Shown: positions 23,431-37,119, numbered from the stretch's first letter. The stretch is 64,000 nt of DNA from Argyresthia goedartella (GCA_949825045.1 OX463809.1:7467501-7531500), one strand, 5' to 3'. Numbers and translations are program-made. The notes: generated by a model not told the origin, from the letters alone.

Positions 23431-24453
23431 GGTGTCTTGTTTATGTTTTTGGTTTACACTGATGTAGGGCAGAAATATTTTTTCGATGTTTTAGTACTAC
23501 CTAGTTTTTTTAAACTGTGTAATCTCTTTGGTTTCTCGTCCAATGATGTTCGTTTATATTCAAGAAATATTTTGATAAAACATTCTTCCTACCTACTTTA
23601 CCATGTTACTTTGATTGTTAAGTTTGTTACAACCAAACCAGTGGACCCATATTAAGTTATGATCATAAGGTAGCCTTTTGATCCAATTCCAAATATATGT
23701 ATGTACAAAAAAAAACCTTATAAATACCAGGATGCAGTCCTGCATTATAATTTTACTTGTTGAATCTAAAATCTAGATTATATGTGACCTTATTTATCAA
23801 AACAGATATTCCCCATAAATCGAGTAAGATAATAGTTAAGCTTAAATGTAAGATTATTTATACCTATGTGATTATTAACCTAAAGTAAGTTATAAAGTGC
23901 CTGTGTTATGTGAATAATGATCTAAGCGCGAATATATGAATTCGCCCCATGTCGAACATATCTGATACAAATGTTTATTACATGAATACATTCATTTTAT
24001 TTAACTTGGCTTTAATTCAATACTTCAATCAAGTGCATTGATTGACGCGCTTAGATAGACGAGGTACATACTTTCACCTGAGATGCTGCAAACGTTTAAA
24101 AACCTAGATTAATGTATGCGTAAACGCAGATCAACATATCGTTCTTACACTTCTGTGAATAAGTACGTAACGTAGATATAGACTTTTGTTATCTATTGCA
24201 GTACGTAACTGGTTTACAACAAATATGTAGCCAAAATTATACAGGGTTTTTAAAGGACATATCACCATGCCAGTAGAGCCAGATGTTTGAGAGTATTTTA
24301 CGAAATAACTAAAGTTACAAAATCATTGCCAGTCAGTTGTTTAGATATCTAACTCTCCGTAGGCTCTGTTTAAGGTTTTAAATATGTTTGTTTTGTACTT
24401 AAAAGGGTTAGCAGCATTTATTATGGTATGGTACACAACATACTTACTAAGTT

Positions 24454-24459
24454 AATAAA
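24454..24459 (+). terminator. Candidate aquaporin polyadenylation signal
   Basis: An AATAAA about 1.3 kb after the stop codon, the first I see on this strand. A second lies near 25026. Which is used cannot be told from the sequence. Confidence 0.3.
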
Positions 24460-25732
24460 CATTTGTTTAGGACTCGAACCTCGAACAATATTTGAAGCAT
24501 GACAGACTTCTAAATGCCATTTGAAGTTGGGCGATTGTAAAATAAAAATTCGACAACGTAACCTTGTAATGGCACACATTATTACTTATTTTTTCAAAGT
24601 AAAAACTACACAATTGCATTTTCACTAAATATATATATTTGATGTCATAATGACAAAAGAAGGTAATTTTACGGTGGCCTGATAAACCAGTATAAACATA
24701 AAACACAATTTTGTTCTAAAAAACTGAACTTCGTTACAACTTATAAGGTTACGCGGTGAATATTTTTTTTCAAACACTACGGATGTTACCCAAAAAATCG
24801 ATCGATCGGTCGAACAAAAAGAATTGAATGCAATGATAACTGCTTTCAATTCACAGATATTGTTGTTTTTCTAGGAAAAAAAAACGTACGTACTTTCGTT
24901 ATATATATATTCAGTTAACGACCTTGTGTTATGGTACATTAGGACGATGTCTATCCATCTTCATGTTATGGAAATCTTTTGTGCGTATAAACATAAAACT
25001 TAAACATAGGGCCTTACCACGAAAAAATAAACCACTGTTCAACACTTATTTAAAAACAAAAACGTATTTATTTATTTGGTTTACAAAACAGATAACAATC
25101 ACAAAATTACATTATTAAAGCATGCACAGAATATGGTTCCCGACTGCTCTCCAAAGTATGTAAACACATATCGCTATATGTGTACATATGGGAGGCGGAA
25201 CACAATTAATCAACATTAAAATGCTAGATATTTTACAATAAAAATTTCAGTAACGTGCATCAAATTGGCAATTATTCATAAATTAATTAATTACATCATT
25301 CAATTAGGTATCACATAAGATACATTAATTATGATTCCGATAAAATAAAGATAAAATTAAAATTAAATAATTAAATTTAGAGTGACAACGAGCAGAGGAT
25401 TGGTAATAATTTTTGGACTGATTTATTTTTGTAACGATTATTATCATATATCAATCTCATCACATACTTCAATAGTTAATTTATTATATAAACGACACAT
25501 TCTAGATATTGGTGCATTAAAAGAGACATTAATTCGATGGACAGGCACATGAAATAGTCTAAACTTAAGGGTTCTTGTGAAGTAGCTAAATTTTAAGAGT
25601 TCAAGTAAGGGTGAACAATCTATTCTATTGTGAATAAATTATGCAAGGATTTGACGTTTGTTTTTAGGTTAAACGCTGTTTAATATTTTTTATGGTAAAA
25701 CGGTTATATACAAGCGCAATTATGCATATACA

Positions 25733-25915
25733 TTGCTTCTGACCCCACACTAGGATAACCTGTGTCGTGGGAACCAGAAACAGCGACATGACACACATAC
25801 GAGTATTAGCATCCAAGACCTGTTTTTTTTGCTTTATCCCCAGCCGGGGATCGAACCCGGGACCTCTCGCATGGCAGGCACAGCCACAACCGCAGCGCCA
25901 CAGACATCGTGAGAT
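25733..25915 (-). repeat. SINE family B, copy 2
   Basis: Contains cattgcttctgaccccacac, then gtgtcgtgggaaccagaaac, then the tRNA-like gccggggatcgaacccggga and ccacaaccgcagcgccacag. Reverse orientation to the copy at 14815. Confidence 0.75.
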
Positions 25916-26524
25916 TGGAATCTACATTCTTTTCAGAGGCCTAATAGGGCAGCTTGAAAACTTCTAAAAGTCGCACTGTGCCAGCAACTAAGAGTTAGGC
26001 TCGAACTTAATCGATTTTTTGTAAAGATCAGCTGCAATTATTTGTTTAATTTACAGCATAAGGGTGCGTCCTTCCCCAGGCTGTAACTCGCGGGTCATGG
26101 TCCCCAAAGTCGTGACTATCGAATTCGACATGTACTCGACAATGATATTCTGCCTACGCCTCCATCGACACATTGTAATATTGCAATTCGCAAACCTACG
26201 CCCCATTGAGCAAGCGTCGTCGCCCAGACAATACTCTCGACGCGATGTTTAATAGTAACACTTGGAGCTAATCTACATGCGTAGTGGATGCTATGCAAAG
26301 TATGCGCAGGCGCATATTATTGTGGCAATGGCGATGTAGGGTGGTGTGTTTGATTGGGGTGTGAACTCCGACCTCTCATACAAATTATGCTTTTGTAAGT
26401 ATCCTGTGGGTACCTATGGTAGGTAGGTAAGTAAGTACATATATGTCGTATGCCGGATCATAAAATTGATAATTTCAAGATGTGGCCACGTTAGAAGTTT
26501 CATTGAACGAAGACATATTTTAAG

Positions 26525-26600
26525 GCGAAGCACAGCGGTAGCTTAGGTGAAGGCTAACGGGGGCGAGCCCAGCAAAGACCCCGAATAGATTTCGTATTAG
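26525..26600 (+). repeat. Repeat D fragment
   Basis: A diverged copy: cacagcggtagcttaggtga followed by cgagcccagcaaagacccc. Confidence 0.5.
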
Positions 26601-26937
26601 TTCGACATGAATGCCAGTGCCGCATTATTCAAAAGGCAGAGTAGGCAACTGCCTAGGTGCCTCACATCGGCTGGGGGAATCGAGAAAATCTGGATCGGCG
26701 CACCGAGGACAAACTTAACATGTTTCAATAAGACAAATTGGATTGTATTTGAATTAAATTTAGCAAACATAGTGATGATTATATAGGGTGCCTTTTGTCT
26801 GGTACGTGATAATTCCCAAGTCTTATACCAGTTGGTTAGGTGACAAAAAGGAAGCAAGAAAAGGGTAAGGAAGGCTAGAGATAAGCATTGCCTACGAACC
26901 CCGACAAGGTTAGTCCGGCCCTGTGCCCTGCCAAAAA

Positions 26938-27170
26938 CAGATGGTCAAGTGCGAAGGGTTCCGTACAATCATATTAATGTTTCATGCCTGGGTATTAGGT
27001 ATCTTTAATAGTTCTGTGTGATATGATAGCAAAATGAAGTTTATAAAGTTATTGGTGGGGGCTACTTTCATACTCCATTTATGTAACCAGGTGCATATAA
27101 GTTTGTATTTGGTATTGGAAGAAATGGTGCCCCTCATTTAAACCATACATTTATGATGATTTTTCCTCTA
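26938..27170 (+). repeat. Repeat E copy
   Basis: Contains gtcaagtgcgaagggttccg, atagcaaaatgaagtttata, and ctccatttatgtaaccagg, in the order seen at 15841. It is truncated before the gcggcaacagaaat part. Confidence 0.6.
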
Positions 27171-28340
27171 ATATTTAAGTAAAGTCCTATACTAGTATGA
27201 CGTATTTAAAAAAAAAAATGGTGTCAGTAAATTAGGATGAATGGTCTTTTTTGACTATTTTCTGAAATACTTTTTTAACTTAGAATTTCTGGTTCTAATT
27301 TTTTTTGGACTGGCATTCGGAAAACAAACCATTCAGAATATTTTGATAACAATTTTATTTATTTTGAAAAAAATACCAATCAGAACATCGCATTACTCAG
27401 TGATGTCGCTATAAAAGATGGCACGTGTGAAATAAACGTGTTGAGATTGGTTATTTTTTCAAAAGAAAGAAAAGTGTAGCTCATCCTCATATTTCTGTTT
27501 TAAATGACAACTATCAGTCCAAATAATTTTAATAAACAAAATTAGACAGTTTAAAGAAAATCTTATTAATCATTTTAATCGATCCAACCACCAGGAAAAA
27601 ACAAACTGTAGGTAGCTGCAAAAGCATTCAGACGACGTCCCGTCGGTATCTGCTTCTTCTTCTACTTCTTCTGCCTCTCCTTCAGTCGGAGTTTATTTTC
27701 TTCAATCTATAGCTCTAGGCTATAAAATTTGCCATGATTATAGCTTATATCTACTACATGATAGATTTGAAAATGAAAAGACAATGACATTTATTCGTGT
27801 GTATTGCATATTTGCTGCGAGAGTTTGTAATAGAAATCTCATGAATCAAATGAACCTATTCGAATAGAATACAGCGAAACAAAACCACGCTCGAATCAAA
27901 TGAACCCACTCGAATACAGCGAAACGATCAAAATTATGCGGTCGAGTATAAACGGCAATGGTAAGTTATGGTTAGAGCGATGTGACAGCTATTATAAGTA
28001 TCAGTAGTAAACATAACCTATACTATTTATGAAACATCTGAAGAAATATCTGAACGCTCAATTTTTCAAAGTAAAAGTGACCTTACTTGTAGCATTCGTC
28101 GGTACCTATGTGTAGAAATTAAAATATCTTTGAATACATCATCGAGAGATCTTGCTTACGTACAAATTTAGATTGATTTATCGGATTTTCTAGAATTCGA
28201 TAATCACGTATCCTTTTGGATACATGGACTCCTGTTTATTATATTAGTGTTTGTATCCAAATGGATACAAAAACTGTATTAAACAGGGAACGTATTAATT
28301 GTATGATGGCAAATTAAATTCGTTTATCCCTTTAACACAC
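27171..28340. other. No gene; short direct and inverted repeats
   Basis: A ~33-bp direct repeat with gaatcaaatgaacc and gaatacagcgaaac occurs near 27843 and 27894. Two small palindromes, gtatccttttggatac and gtatccaaatggatac, lie near 28209 and 28255. No coding evidence. Confidence 0.4.
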
Positions 28341-28500
28341 ATCAAGTCAAGAAGAGGTCAAAACAAGGATTAGTCTAAAAAAGAAGTGGTCAAATCAAGA
28401 AGTAGTCAAATCTAGAAGTCGTCCAATCCAGAAGTGGTCCAATTCAGAAGTGGTCAAATCCAGAATTGGTAAAACAGAAGTGGTCATTTCCAGAAGTTGA
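28341..28500 (+). repeat. Degenerate 14-16 bp tandem repeat (agaagtggtcaaatcc)
   Basis: About ten imperfect units of agaagtggtcaaatcc and variants follow one another. Divergence between neighbours is high, so the array looks old. A short open frame over the end of it is probably incidental. Confidence 0.75.
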
Positions 28501-28977
28501 CAAAGTGAAAGGGATAAATTTCGAGAAGTGGTCCTCAACCGTCAGAACGACCATTATTTCACATAAGAAGCATTCAAATGTCATATTCCGTTTCCAAGCA
28601 AATTCCGAGGTGATGGCTGCTTTAAGGCTTCTTAAAAACAATAAGTGGTAGTAAAGTACAGTTCGAGACACAAAGTAACACTACGGGTAAAATTTAAAAA
28701 AAAACCTGAAAAGATGGTTTCTATACGAATGACGTTCTGGGGGCAACTACAGGGCCACCAAGTTAGCTGTTCAGATGGGCAAATATAGAACTATGGCCCG
28801 TCATCCGCCATTTCGAAAACCTAATTCCGCTGTCAGAAGAGAGAGAAGTCTAGTGTGAGTGTGTTTTTTGTTTCATTCAATGTAAATGTGCAAAAAAATG
28901 CCGAAACCTCTCAAAAGTACTGCACGGCTAGTTATTTAAATTTTATGAGATTATTTTAATTTTATTTTTTATGAGAG

Positions 28978-29879
28978 AAGAGAAACGCCACCACGCTCCA
29001 ATAATGCTTTTCGAAAAGCTGAATAAACGCGTTTTGTTGCGACAGGTCAGTACTGCGATATATGGAAAAGTTTAATCACCCATTATTAAAAAACACATTT
29101 TTATCTAGGTGGTGATTTTATTTAAAAGTCGGCCTAAATATATATTTTTGGTGTAATTAATTATAATTATCCTAATTTATCGAAAACAATCTGAAAGTAG
29201 TTGGTTAAGTAATGTCATCATATATTTTTAAAAGCGTTTGCGGTATGTTATGTAATGGTAGTTAAAAAAAATACCGTTTTTTTACAGGTGTTTCTGAACG
29301 AATTTGTTTATGAATGAATCAATAAACCAGGGTGTAGAAACTAATTCTAAAAATTCTTCCCCTGGCAAGAAAAGGGAAAGGAAAAAAGGGAAACTAGAAA
29401 TTGATGATATTGACATTGGTGTTATAAGAAGAAAGATACATGAATTTTATTCAGTAACAAAAGACATTCCGACCTTACCGAAGTTACTGAATGTTCTTAG
29501 GGGAGACAATAATTTCCAAGCAAAATGTGAAACTCTTCTAAAATTTCTCCAAAAATAGGATTTAGTTTAAAAAAACTAAATCGAATAGGAAAGGATCGTT
29601 TGAGAACGTAACGACGTGGTGGTGTGGAGTGCAGCCTATCTACATAAAATTAAATGAAAAAACCCTGTTGTTTATTTAGATGAAACCTACATACACTCGT
29701 CTCACTCAACTGGCAAATGTTGGCAAAGTCCTGAAGTTGACGGTGATTTGGAACCAGTTTGGAAAGGGAACAGGTGGATCATTGTTCTTGCAGGCGGGCA
29801 AGAAGGTTTTGTAGAGAATGCCCTTCTCAAACGTGGGGTCTACCACGACGAGATGAACAATAGTACGGGAGGAGTTTAA
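28978..29879 (+). pseudogene. Relic of an intron-containing DDE transposase
   Basis: A DNA-transposon transposase relic, not functional. The second part (29288-29558) encodes ATGVSERI-type helix-turn-helix sequence when joined across a GT-AG intron at 29046-29287. An acidic/basic stretch and IPTLPKLLNVLRGDNNF follow. A further block at 29670-29879 encodes VYLDETYIHSSHSTGKCW and ends YHDEMNNSTGGV, the segment around the first catalytic Asp of a family common in insects. The catalytic middle and C-terminus are deleted and the blocks are in different frames. Family recognition is from memory, so the name is kept general. Confidence 0.55.
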
Positions 29880-30340
29880 CGAACAAATGACAATGCCTCA
29901 GTTATAAGAGTTAATAAAAAACATGTATTACGAGACTGTGTAGACCCCGGGAATCGGTAATCAAATTTATATAGTTATCGCGAGGTGCTCTAATCGACAC
30001 AGCTTTCCGTGATCCAAACAAATACGGCAAGCAGCCAGCAGCAGCAGCCGCCTTATAGCCGCCCAAGCAGCGTTGGGTGCAGGATCAGCCCCTGGACCGG
30101 ACGGAGCACGAGCATAGGGGCGATTGTACGGTGTGTGAATATTGTTTGTTGCCATCCATTCCCTCCTGTTCCTCATTTTATTGGCGTGGGATCAAACCTC
30201 TTGCATGTCAACTGTAGTTAAGTTAATATTAAGAAAAGAAAATTGGAAGAGACGATGTTGATTTAAATTCTAGTTATCAGTTAAATAAGTAAACTTAGTT
30301 TTAACTCTAATTTAGTTAAGTTTACTTAGCAAAGATGGCA
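29880..30340. other. No gene seen
   Basis: Contains a poly-Gln-like cagcagcagcagccgcc stretch near 30036 and AT-rich flanks. The overlapping frames on both strands lack a recognisable domain. Confidence 0.4.
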
Positions 30341-31877
30341 CAATTAATTGCTATCTATTCCAAAGGAAATGGTCAAATTAATTCCGGATTTCGAAGGTGA
30401 CAAAGACAGTTAAATTTATTCCTGAGGAAAGTGGAGCACATATTGGATCAGTATAACGGAGATGAGAGCCAAAATGAATATGTGTGCAATTTCCAGCCGA
30501 CTATCAGGCAATGCCGCCGCTCATCTATCCGAGCGCGAGGATGTAACGACACGGCCCATACTTAAGACATTGTTCATCCAACACTTTGGTGACACACGTA
30601 ACGAAGAACGTGTAGCGATAGAGTCGCTTAATATCAAATCAAGCGAAACTTACACGCAATTTTACAATAGAATAGAATATAGTCTTTGAGATCTGTCTTA
30701 TTTGCAAAAGTAAATCAACTTCAAAACGCAATCATAAACACGAGTAAATAGCCAAATACAACAACATGTCACAATATGTATTTTTACATAACTTATCGAA
30801 AAACATATTGTGCGCCTAAAAGGTCCTACGTCCCTAGAGCAAGTGTTAAGCATAGTTTTAGAAGAGGTAAACTTTTATTACCAATATAATGCGCATAATA
30901 ATCTATACAACAGCCCCAGCGATAGAGCAACACAGTCGTTCGGATTTAAACCTTCATTCTCCCAGCAATTCCGCCCTCAGCACTTAAGCTTTCAGCCACA
31001 AACGTCAGGCTTTTGCCCAATGCACAGGAAGAGCCTAAGGCTTGGTTTCAAACCACAATTATCTGGTTTCCATTGACCAATTGCCGAAACGTAATCAAAT
31101 CATCATCGACCTACATCGATACATACGACATCGACGCTTTTAATAAATGTTACGAGCTACTTACAAACGTCACTCTGCTGCAGACAAACCTTATCCTTAC
31201 TACTGACGACACCGCCTCCGCTTTAGTCACAGTCCTGTCCAAGGGTACAGTAGGAAGCGATAATGCAGTAGCGTAGAGTAGGACTCTTTACCAGATACAG
31301 AATCCCGTTATAGCACGATAGAGCGAGTACTACTAGCAATTGTATGGGCTACGAAACAACGGACTACGACTGTGAAATGTTAAGAAACACCAATGCAGAT
31401 GCCCATTCCCGCATAAATATCAATGCGATGGACGACGAAGGCCTCTCTATGAAGGTAAATATAGAGAAGAAAGATACGGCGCTGAAGATTTATAGACAAA
31501 AAATTACTAAACTGATTGAGAATCAAGCGGATTGCAGAAAAAGATCATACCATCACTGCCTTCAAGCGATAACACCATTCACTCAGCGAGACACCTAGAG
31601 TCCTTAGATATTCCCATATTACATGAGGCAATTGACACCAAACCGAATCAAATCCTACTGCACATGTGGTTTAAAAACTGATTACAAATTCCAGATTTGT
31701 AAAACAAAAAGTGTTACAGATTTTCCTTCACATTTTCACCTTTCAAACGAGCTCATAAAGCAATTTCCAAATAACCAAATAAACCAAAAAGCAGAAATAA
31801 CCAAAAATAGACTAAATATTTTATCTGGTTTGAAGGTCAAGAACATAGAAAACAGTTTTCTAACACTAAAATAGACT

Positions 31878-31913
<36 letters not shown>

Positions 31914-32700
31914 TACAGTAGATTTTTTAATGCACTGAGAGAGTAATATTTATAGATGATGAGGAAGAACAAAGATCTGTCATACTTAAAGATCTTATAG
32001 GCAAGACCTGCCACAGAGGCATCAAAAAACAGCCGCGAGAATCCGCCACAACAATTTCTGGCATAACATGCAAGAAACAGTATAAGCACTGCTTATACCG
32101 TTTCTTTTCTTTTCTTTTAAATGGTTGCGAACCATATTATGCAATGAAATATGGAAGACGTCCAATTAACCGATGTTTAAATTGACGCGGACACAAGATC
32201 CTCCATTCCAGGAAGTTTTTATAAACTTAGTTTCGGTCAAAGCAAAATCTTACTTAACTCTTTTGGATGCACTTAGCGGACTTGGACAAGGGTTTGAGCT
32301 AACAAACAGGTCTACGCCTGAAGTATCCTGTGGTTCAATAAAGTACTTTTCTTCCTACGGTACACCTAAAAAGATCAGCTGTGACTCCGGCTCCGAGTTC
32401 AACAACGGTCTTATGCAAAAACCCATGAGCATATACCAAATTCAATTGCACATAGGCACCCCTAACAACCCCAACTCATCAGGAATTGTAGACAGGTTCC
32501 GGAACATTGTCCCGATAAAAATTGGACTAAGACCTTTTAAGGTCCCTGTTAAAAATGTAAATACACCACAGGTGGTGGTGGCTTATGCTGACCGCGACGA
32601 GCCTCAGTCTGGCCCTTCTTCTGCAAAAGATTGAGCAGAACCCTGGCATCCTGCCAGTGAAAGAAGGGTAAGCTTGTGTTCAACAAGACAAGTGGAAAAT
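30340..32700 (+). pseudogene. Decayed errantivirus-like (Ty3/gypsy) element
   Basis: An old integrated retroelement, broken throughout. Gag-like sequence (about 30390-30690, then 30810-31076 in another frame) is followed directly by a stretch matching the reverse transcriptase to RNase H junction (31088-31276, with ILTTDDTASALVTVLSKG) and RNase H (near 31283-31366). Most of the reverse transcriptase is therefore deleted. Integrase-like sequence follows: a finger remnant near 32120-32170 and a core at 32173-32634 (SYLTLLDALSGLGQGFELT, KKISCDSGSEFNNGL, LHIGTPNNPNSSGIVDRF). Multiple stops and frame changes separate the blocks, and no LTR pair was found. The integrase blocks make the family secure; errantivirus rather than another gypsy lineage is inference. 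Confidence 0.75.
31876..31915. repeat. (TA)n microsatellite inside the decayed element
   Basis: An uninterrupted TA run of about 18 repeats, expanded within the degenerate pol region. It produces an artefactual Tyr/Ile reading frame on the minus strand. Confidence 0.9.
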
Positions 32701-32749
32701 AATAAAGATTCTATATTTAAGCGGATTAGAGAGAGAGAGAGATTTAGTT

Positions 32750-34260
32750 TTTAACATTATAAAGTATAAGGTTTCAGGTTTTAGAATTTTATTTCTCAAA
32801 AGAACAATAATGTAGTTCACTTATAGAGAAACATTAATCTATACATTAAAATAATGTTAGTAAATATACACACTAAACTTATGCGAGCTATTATTATATT
32901 ATTGTTTCTTTCTTTTTTACGGGACTATGACTTTTAAACAAAATCGACTATACTAGACAAAATATGCTTTTTTAAAAGTGATTTAAATCCAGGAAGTGAT
33001 TCTGCATTTGTGATGTTTTGCGGTAGTTTGTTAAACATATGCGCTCCCTCAAACAATATACTAGTTTTGCCGTAGTTTGTTCTCTGTGCTATTAATTGTA
33101 TCTTATTACCACCTCTAAGGCTGTGCGTGATATTTTTGTTTGTGAAGGTTACTTCAGAGTGAGTTAAGTTATTTAAAATTTTATAAACCAGGATACATGT
33201 TTTGTATGTATAGAGTTGTTTTATATGCATTAATTTAGTTTCTTTATACGCTTTCACTGTTGACGTTAAAAAATCCATTCCAAATAGTACTTTTATCGAT
33301 TTATTTTGTGCTATTTGTAATTGCTTTAAATGTGTATTGGCTGCACTTCCCCAGACTTCTATAAGATATTGAAGCTGCGGTTGGATTAATGAGTTGTAGA
33401 TATTGTACTTAACTTTTTTATGTAGGCATCCAGTAATTCGTCGTAACATACCAGTGAGCGATGATATTTTGGAAATTATACGTTCAATTTGTAACTGCCA
33501 AGTCAACAGTGGATCCAGGGTAAGACCTAGATAATTTTCGTGGCTGGATATACATATAGACTCCCCGTTAATGTGAAGTGGATCGTGGTTCGGAATTGGT
33601 TTATTCTTTGCTGCAAATATCATGTAGCTTGTTTTGTTAGCATTTATTGTTAGTAAATTATATTGAAACCAATCGAAAAGCTTATCAAGATCCTGCTGTG
33701 CTTGTTGTACAAAGTCGTGAATAGATGATCCAAAGTAAAATAGACAGGTATCGTTGCATATAGGGAAATATGACCGTGTAGATTAATTTTGCAGATATTG
33801 TTAACATAAACGGAGAATAAGAGTGGACCGAGTATAGAACCTAGAGGAACGCCGCATTCAATATGTTGTGAAAAACTTTCAAAATCACCAATCTTGACCC
33901 TTTGAAGACGATTTTCTAGATATGACTTAAAAATATGCACTGCCGATTGTTTTAATCCTGTATTTTTGAGTTTATCCAAAAGTATATTGTGTCTAATTGT
34001 ATCAAATGCTTTCTTTAAATCGATGAATACTCCTAGAGCTATGTTTTTCTTATCAATATTAATTTTTATGTGTGTGATTAAATCTACGGTCGCTGAAACA
34101 GTATTGAATTTTGGTCTGAAGCCATATTGTCGTTCAAAAAGAAAGTTGATCGATGCTAAGTAGGAAGATAGTCTACTATGGAGTAACATTTCGAAAATTT
34201 TAGACAAGCACGGCAAAACCGAAACTGGTCGATAATTACTTGGCTCGGTAATTAATGTCG
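32750..34260 (-). pseudogene. Non-LTR retrotransposon fragment, reverse transcriptase (CR1/Jockey-like)
   Basis: On the minus strand the reading starts inside the reverse transcriptase at EPSNYRPVSVLPCLSKIFE (near 34245). It continues through GVFIDLKKAFDTIRHNILLDK and GVPLGSILGPLLF to about 33650. After a frame change it resumes at 33623 with the thumb region (NYLGLTLDPLLTWQLQIE, YNSLIQPQLQYLIEVWGSA) down to a stop at 32934. The catalytic YADD has decayed to YATI, so it is inactive. It is truncated at its 5' end, typical of non-LTR insertion. Confidence 0.85.
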
Positions 34261-35162
34261 ATATGCCTTATGCAATACAAAATAGTTAGATGGAAGACTC
34301 AAAGGAGTCGAAAATATGATTAAGGATATGGTATGGCCACTAAAGAGAGTAACGCTATTTACTCTATCGTATATTTATTATTATACACCCTGACATTTTA
34401 GTTGTTTTAAAACGGAGGCTAGGTGAATCGCCTTGAGCTGTAGGTATCATATTGTCTTGTTCGACTTTGTATTGAACGAAATGGCCTGCACTCGAACAAT
34501 TGCTCCGTTATCAGTGATAACTAATTTAAAAAGTGATTGTAAATTCGTAGTAAACTTCGTGAGCTGTGTGAAAAATCTGAAATGTTGGTAAGTACCTACC
34601 AAACGCCTTTACGACTTTAACAAGGTACCTATATAATCTAATTGCATATCACGATTTTACCTACGGAATGGTTAGGCGACGCGCTACTACTAGTTCGCAA
34701 TTTTTTGGAAACGAGATTTCTCAATCATTTTTATTTTTATTTACGACTAGGGCCTATATAAATTGTCGAAATTGAAGGTTTTTGCAAATCGCCTCCCTGC
34801 GGTTTTAAAACCACTTAAATGTCAAAGTGTATATCTTAATATAAGCAATTTTCGTACAATTTATATTAAGTTAAGTGAAATTGAAACTGCACTGTCCTTC
34901 AGCAAAGTATCTATCTTACATCAATCAATTGTCAACTCCACAAAATTGTTCTATCACCTTGAACTCATAATTGAGGCGGAAAACTAAGTGTACAAAGTTA
35001 AATTAATGAATCTCCTAAAATTGTAAAACACTATTACTGTAAAATCTTATATGAAAGGTAAGGACATAACTTTTATATGTATACCTTTGATTGACATCAG
35101 TACCTATAATTATTTTCAGCTCTATCCATTACCTATTTTTATGAACCTGAAAACTAAAACCT
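34261..35162. other. No gene seen
   Basis: AT-rich spacer between two non-LTR fragments. The 74-codon frame at 34763-34987 has no recognisable domain. Confidence 0.4.
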
Positions 35163-36955
35163 TGTTTTATATCTAAGGTAATTCCTAGGAATACCGTGCT
35201 ATTTACAGTTTCTAAGTTTTCACCTTTAACATTAACATTAGCCGAGACTTGTTTAACATTGGGGAGTATAAACCGAAAAAATTACTTTTTCTTATTGTTC
35301 AGTAAAAGATTATTGGCACGAAACTAATCGACTACCTTTGAGATTGCATTATTCACATCGTCAAAATTCAAACTGCGTCGTTTCATTTTAAACAAAAGTG
35401 AAGTGTCATCTGCAAACAGAACAATCTCATGATTATCTCTGACAAGATGTAGCAGGTCATTAATATAAACTAAAGACAGGAATGTCCCGAGTATGGAACC
35501 CTGCGGTACACCCAAAGTAACAATAGACCCTGGAGATCGTTTTCCATTAATGTCAACTCTCTGTATCCTGTCATTTAAATAAGAAGAGAGATCTAAATAG
35601 TTATCCCTAATTCAATAGTGATGTTATTTTCTGATCAATGTCCCATGGGCAACGCAATCAAAAGCCTTAGACAAATCGCAAAATATTCCTAGAGCATCAT
35701 GCGACTCCTCTCAGGCATCATATATATGTGATATTAACTCAATACCGGCATCAGTAGTTGATTTGCCTTGTGTAAAACCAAATTGTTTACAGTGGAGCAT
35801 GTTGTTGGTGTTGAAATGAGTAAGAAGTTGATTTAAAATTACTTTTTCAAAAACTTTACTAAATGTAGGCAATACCGATATCGGTCTGAAGTTAGAAGGG
35901 TCAGATTTACTACCCGATTTAAACAAAGGTATTATTTTACTGTGATTCATTAAATCAGGAAACACGCCAGATTCAATAGAAGCATTAAATATGAAAGCCA
36001 AATCAAGTGCAATAATATTTATTAGGGGCTTCACAACATGAACAAAAATATCCCAGAGGTCTGCAGTTGTTTTTAACATTTATTGATTTAAAGGCTTTAA
36101 TAATATCTTTATCATCAACATAATTAAACGAGAATTTATTTTCTTGAGAAGTCTTTTAGCAAAGATTCAGCGACTACTTTGGAAGAGCCTAAAGACTTCG
36201 TAGTAGAGATTGGGATGTCAGAAAAAAAAAACCCTTTAGCTACATCAATATCATTTTTAAAAGTAATATTATTAATTTTTAATTTATATTCATTGTTTCT
36301 AATACTGACCTTTCCAGTCTCGCTTTTAATTATATCCCAAGTTGATTTAATTTTGTTATCACTTTTTCTTATTTTAGATCTGATATACTTACTTGATTTT
36401 GCAATTGGACATACTTTTCTAAAGATTGTTGAGTACTTTTTTACTTTATCCTTGAACTCTGAAGAGAAGAACATTAATGATTCCATTATTTTTCACTATA
36501 TAATCCATATAAATTTTGTCTACTTTTAAGTATACCTACTGTGGCCCACTTACTACAGTTAAGTTTGTCTGATACCACAATCGATCTGGTAGCAAATACT
36601 GCATTGAACGCATTGCTGAATTTATAAAAAAAAATACAATATGACTCATTAGGGTTATTATTAGAGTAATTGATAGGTAGTTTGCTATCCCAATTCAATT
36701 TAAACCTTACAAACCGATGTGCAGTCACAGGTATGTATTTTATCTTTCTTGTAGAACTTTTTTTAAGTTGAATTTCCTAATGTATTGACCTAAATGGTCT
36801 GACTTTAAATTGCTTATAATTTTTTTAAGTATAATTTTTTCATTTGGATAAGCAAATACATTGTCTATACAATTTGCTGAGGTTTCAGTTATTCGAGGTT
36901 CCATGAAAAGTGGCTTTAAGTTGTGAGAATTAAATAAGTTAGTCTCGTACTAAGG
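35163..36955 (-). pseudogene. Second non-LTR retrotransposon fragment (endonuclease to reverse transcriptase)
   Basis: Read on the minus strand: the end of an APE-type endonuclease near 36900-36780 (EPRITETSANCIDNVF then NLKSDHLGQY); linker frames at 36728-36486 and 36486-36136; then reverse transcriptase at 36079-35711 (NHSKIIPLFKSGSKSDPSNF, RPISVLPTFSKVFEKVI, KQFGFTQGKSTTDAG) and 35515-35324 (GVPQGSILG, LFADDTSLLF). Several stops and frame changes and an internal gap around 35530-35700 show decay. The FADD catalytic box is intact. It differs from the fragment at 32750, so it is a separate insertion, also on the minus strand. Confidence 0.85.
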
Positions 36956-37119
36956 CGGCAAGTTTCTAATAAATTTACATTGATCAATGAAGATCGAGTC
37001 GTCTATCCCTGGGTGACCTGCATAGAACAATTCATGAGGTTTGATATTGGCTAAACTCACATTCTTCAAGTCCCAGTGCGCATACCAAGGTGCAGCCTTG
37101 CAAATCGGACCTAAGAGCT

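Noticed and set aside
31736..32089. 117-codon minus-strand frame with YIYIYI run
   Set aside because: Created by the TA microsatellite inside the decayed gypsy-like element.
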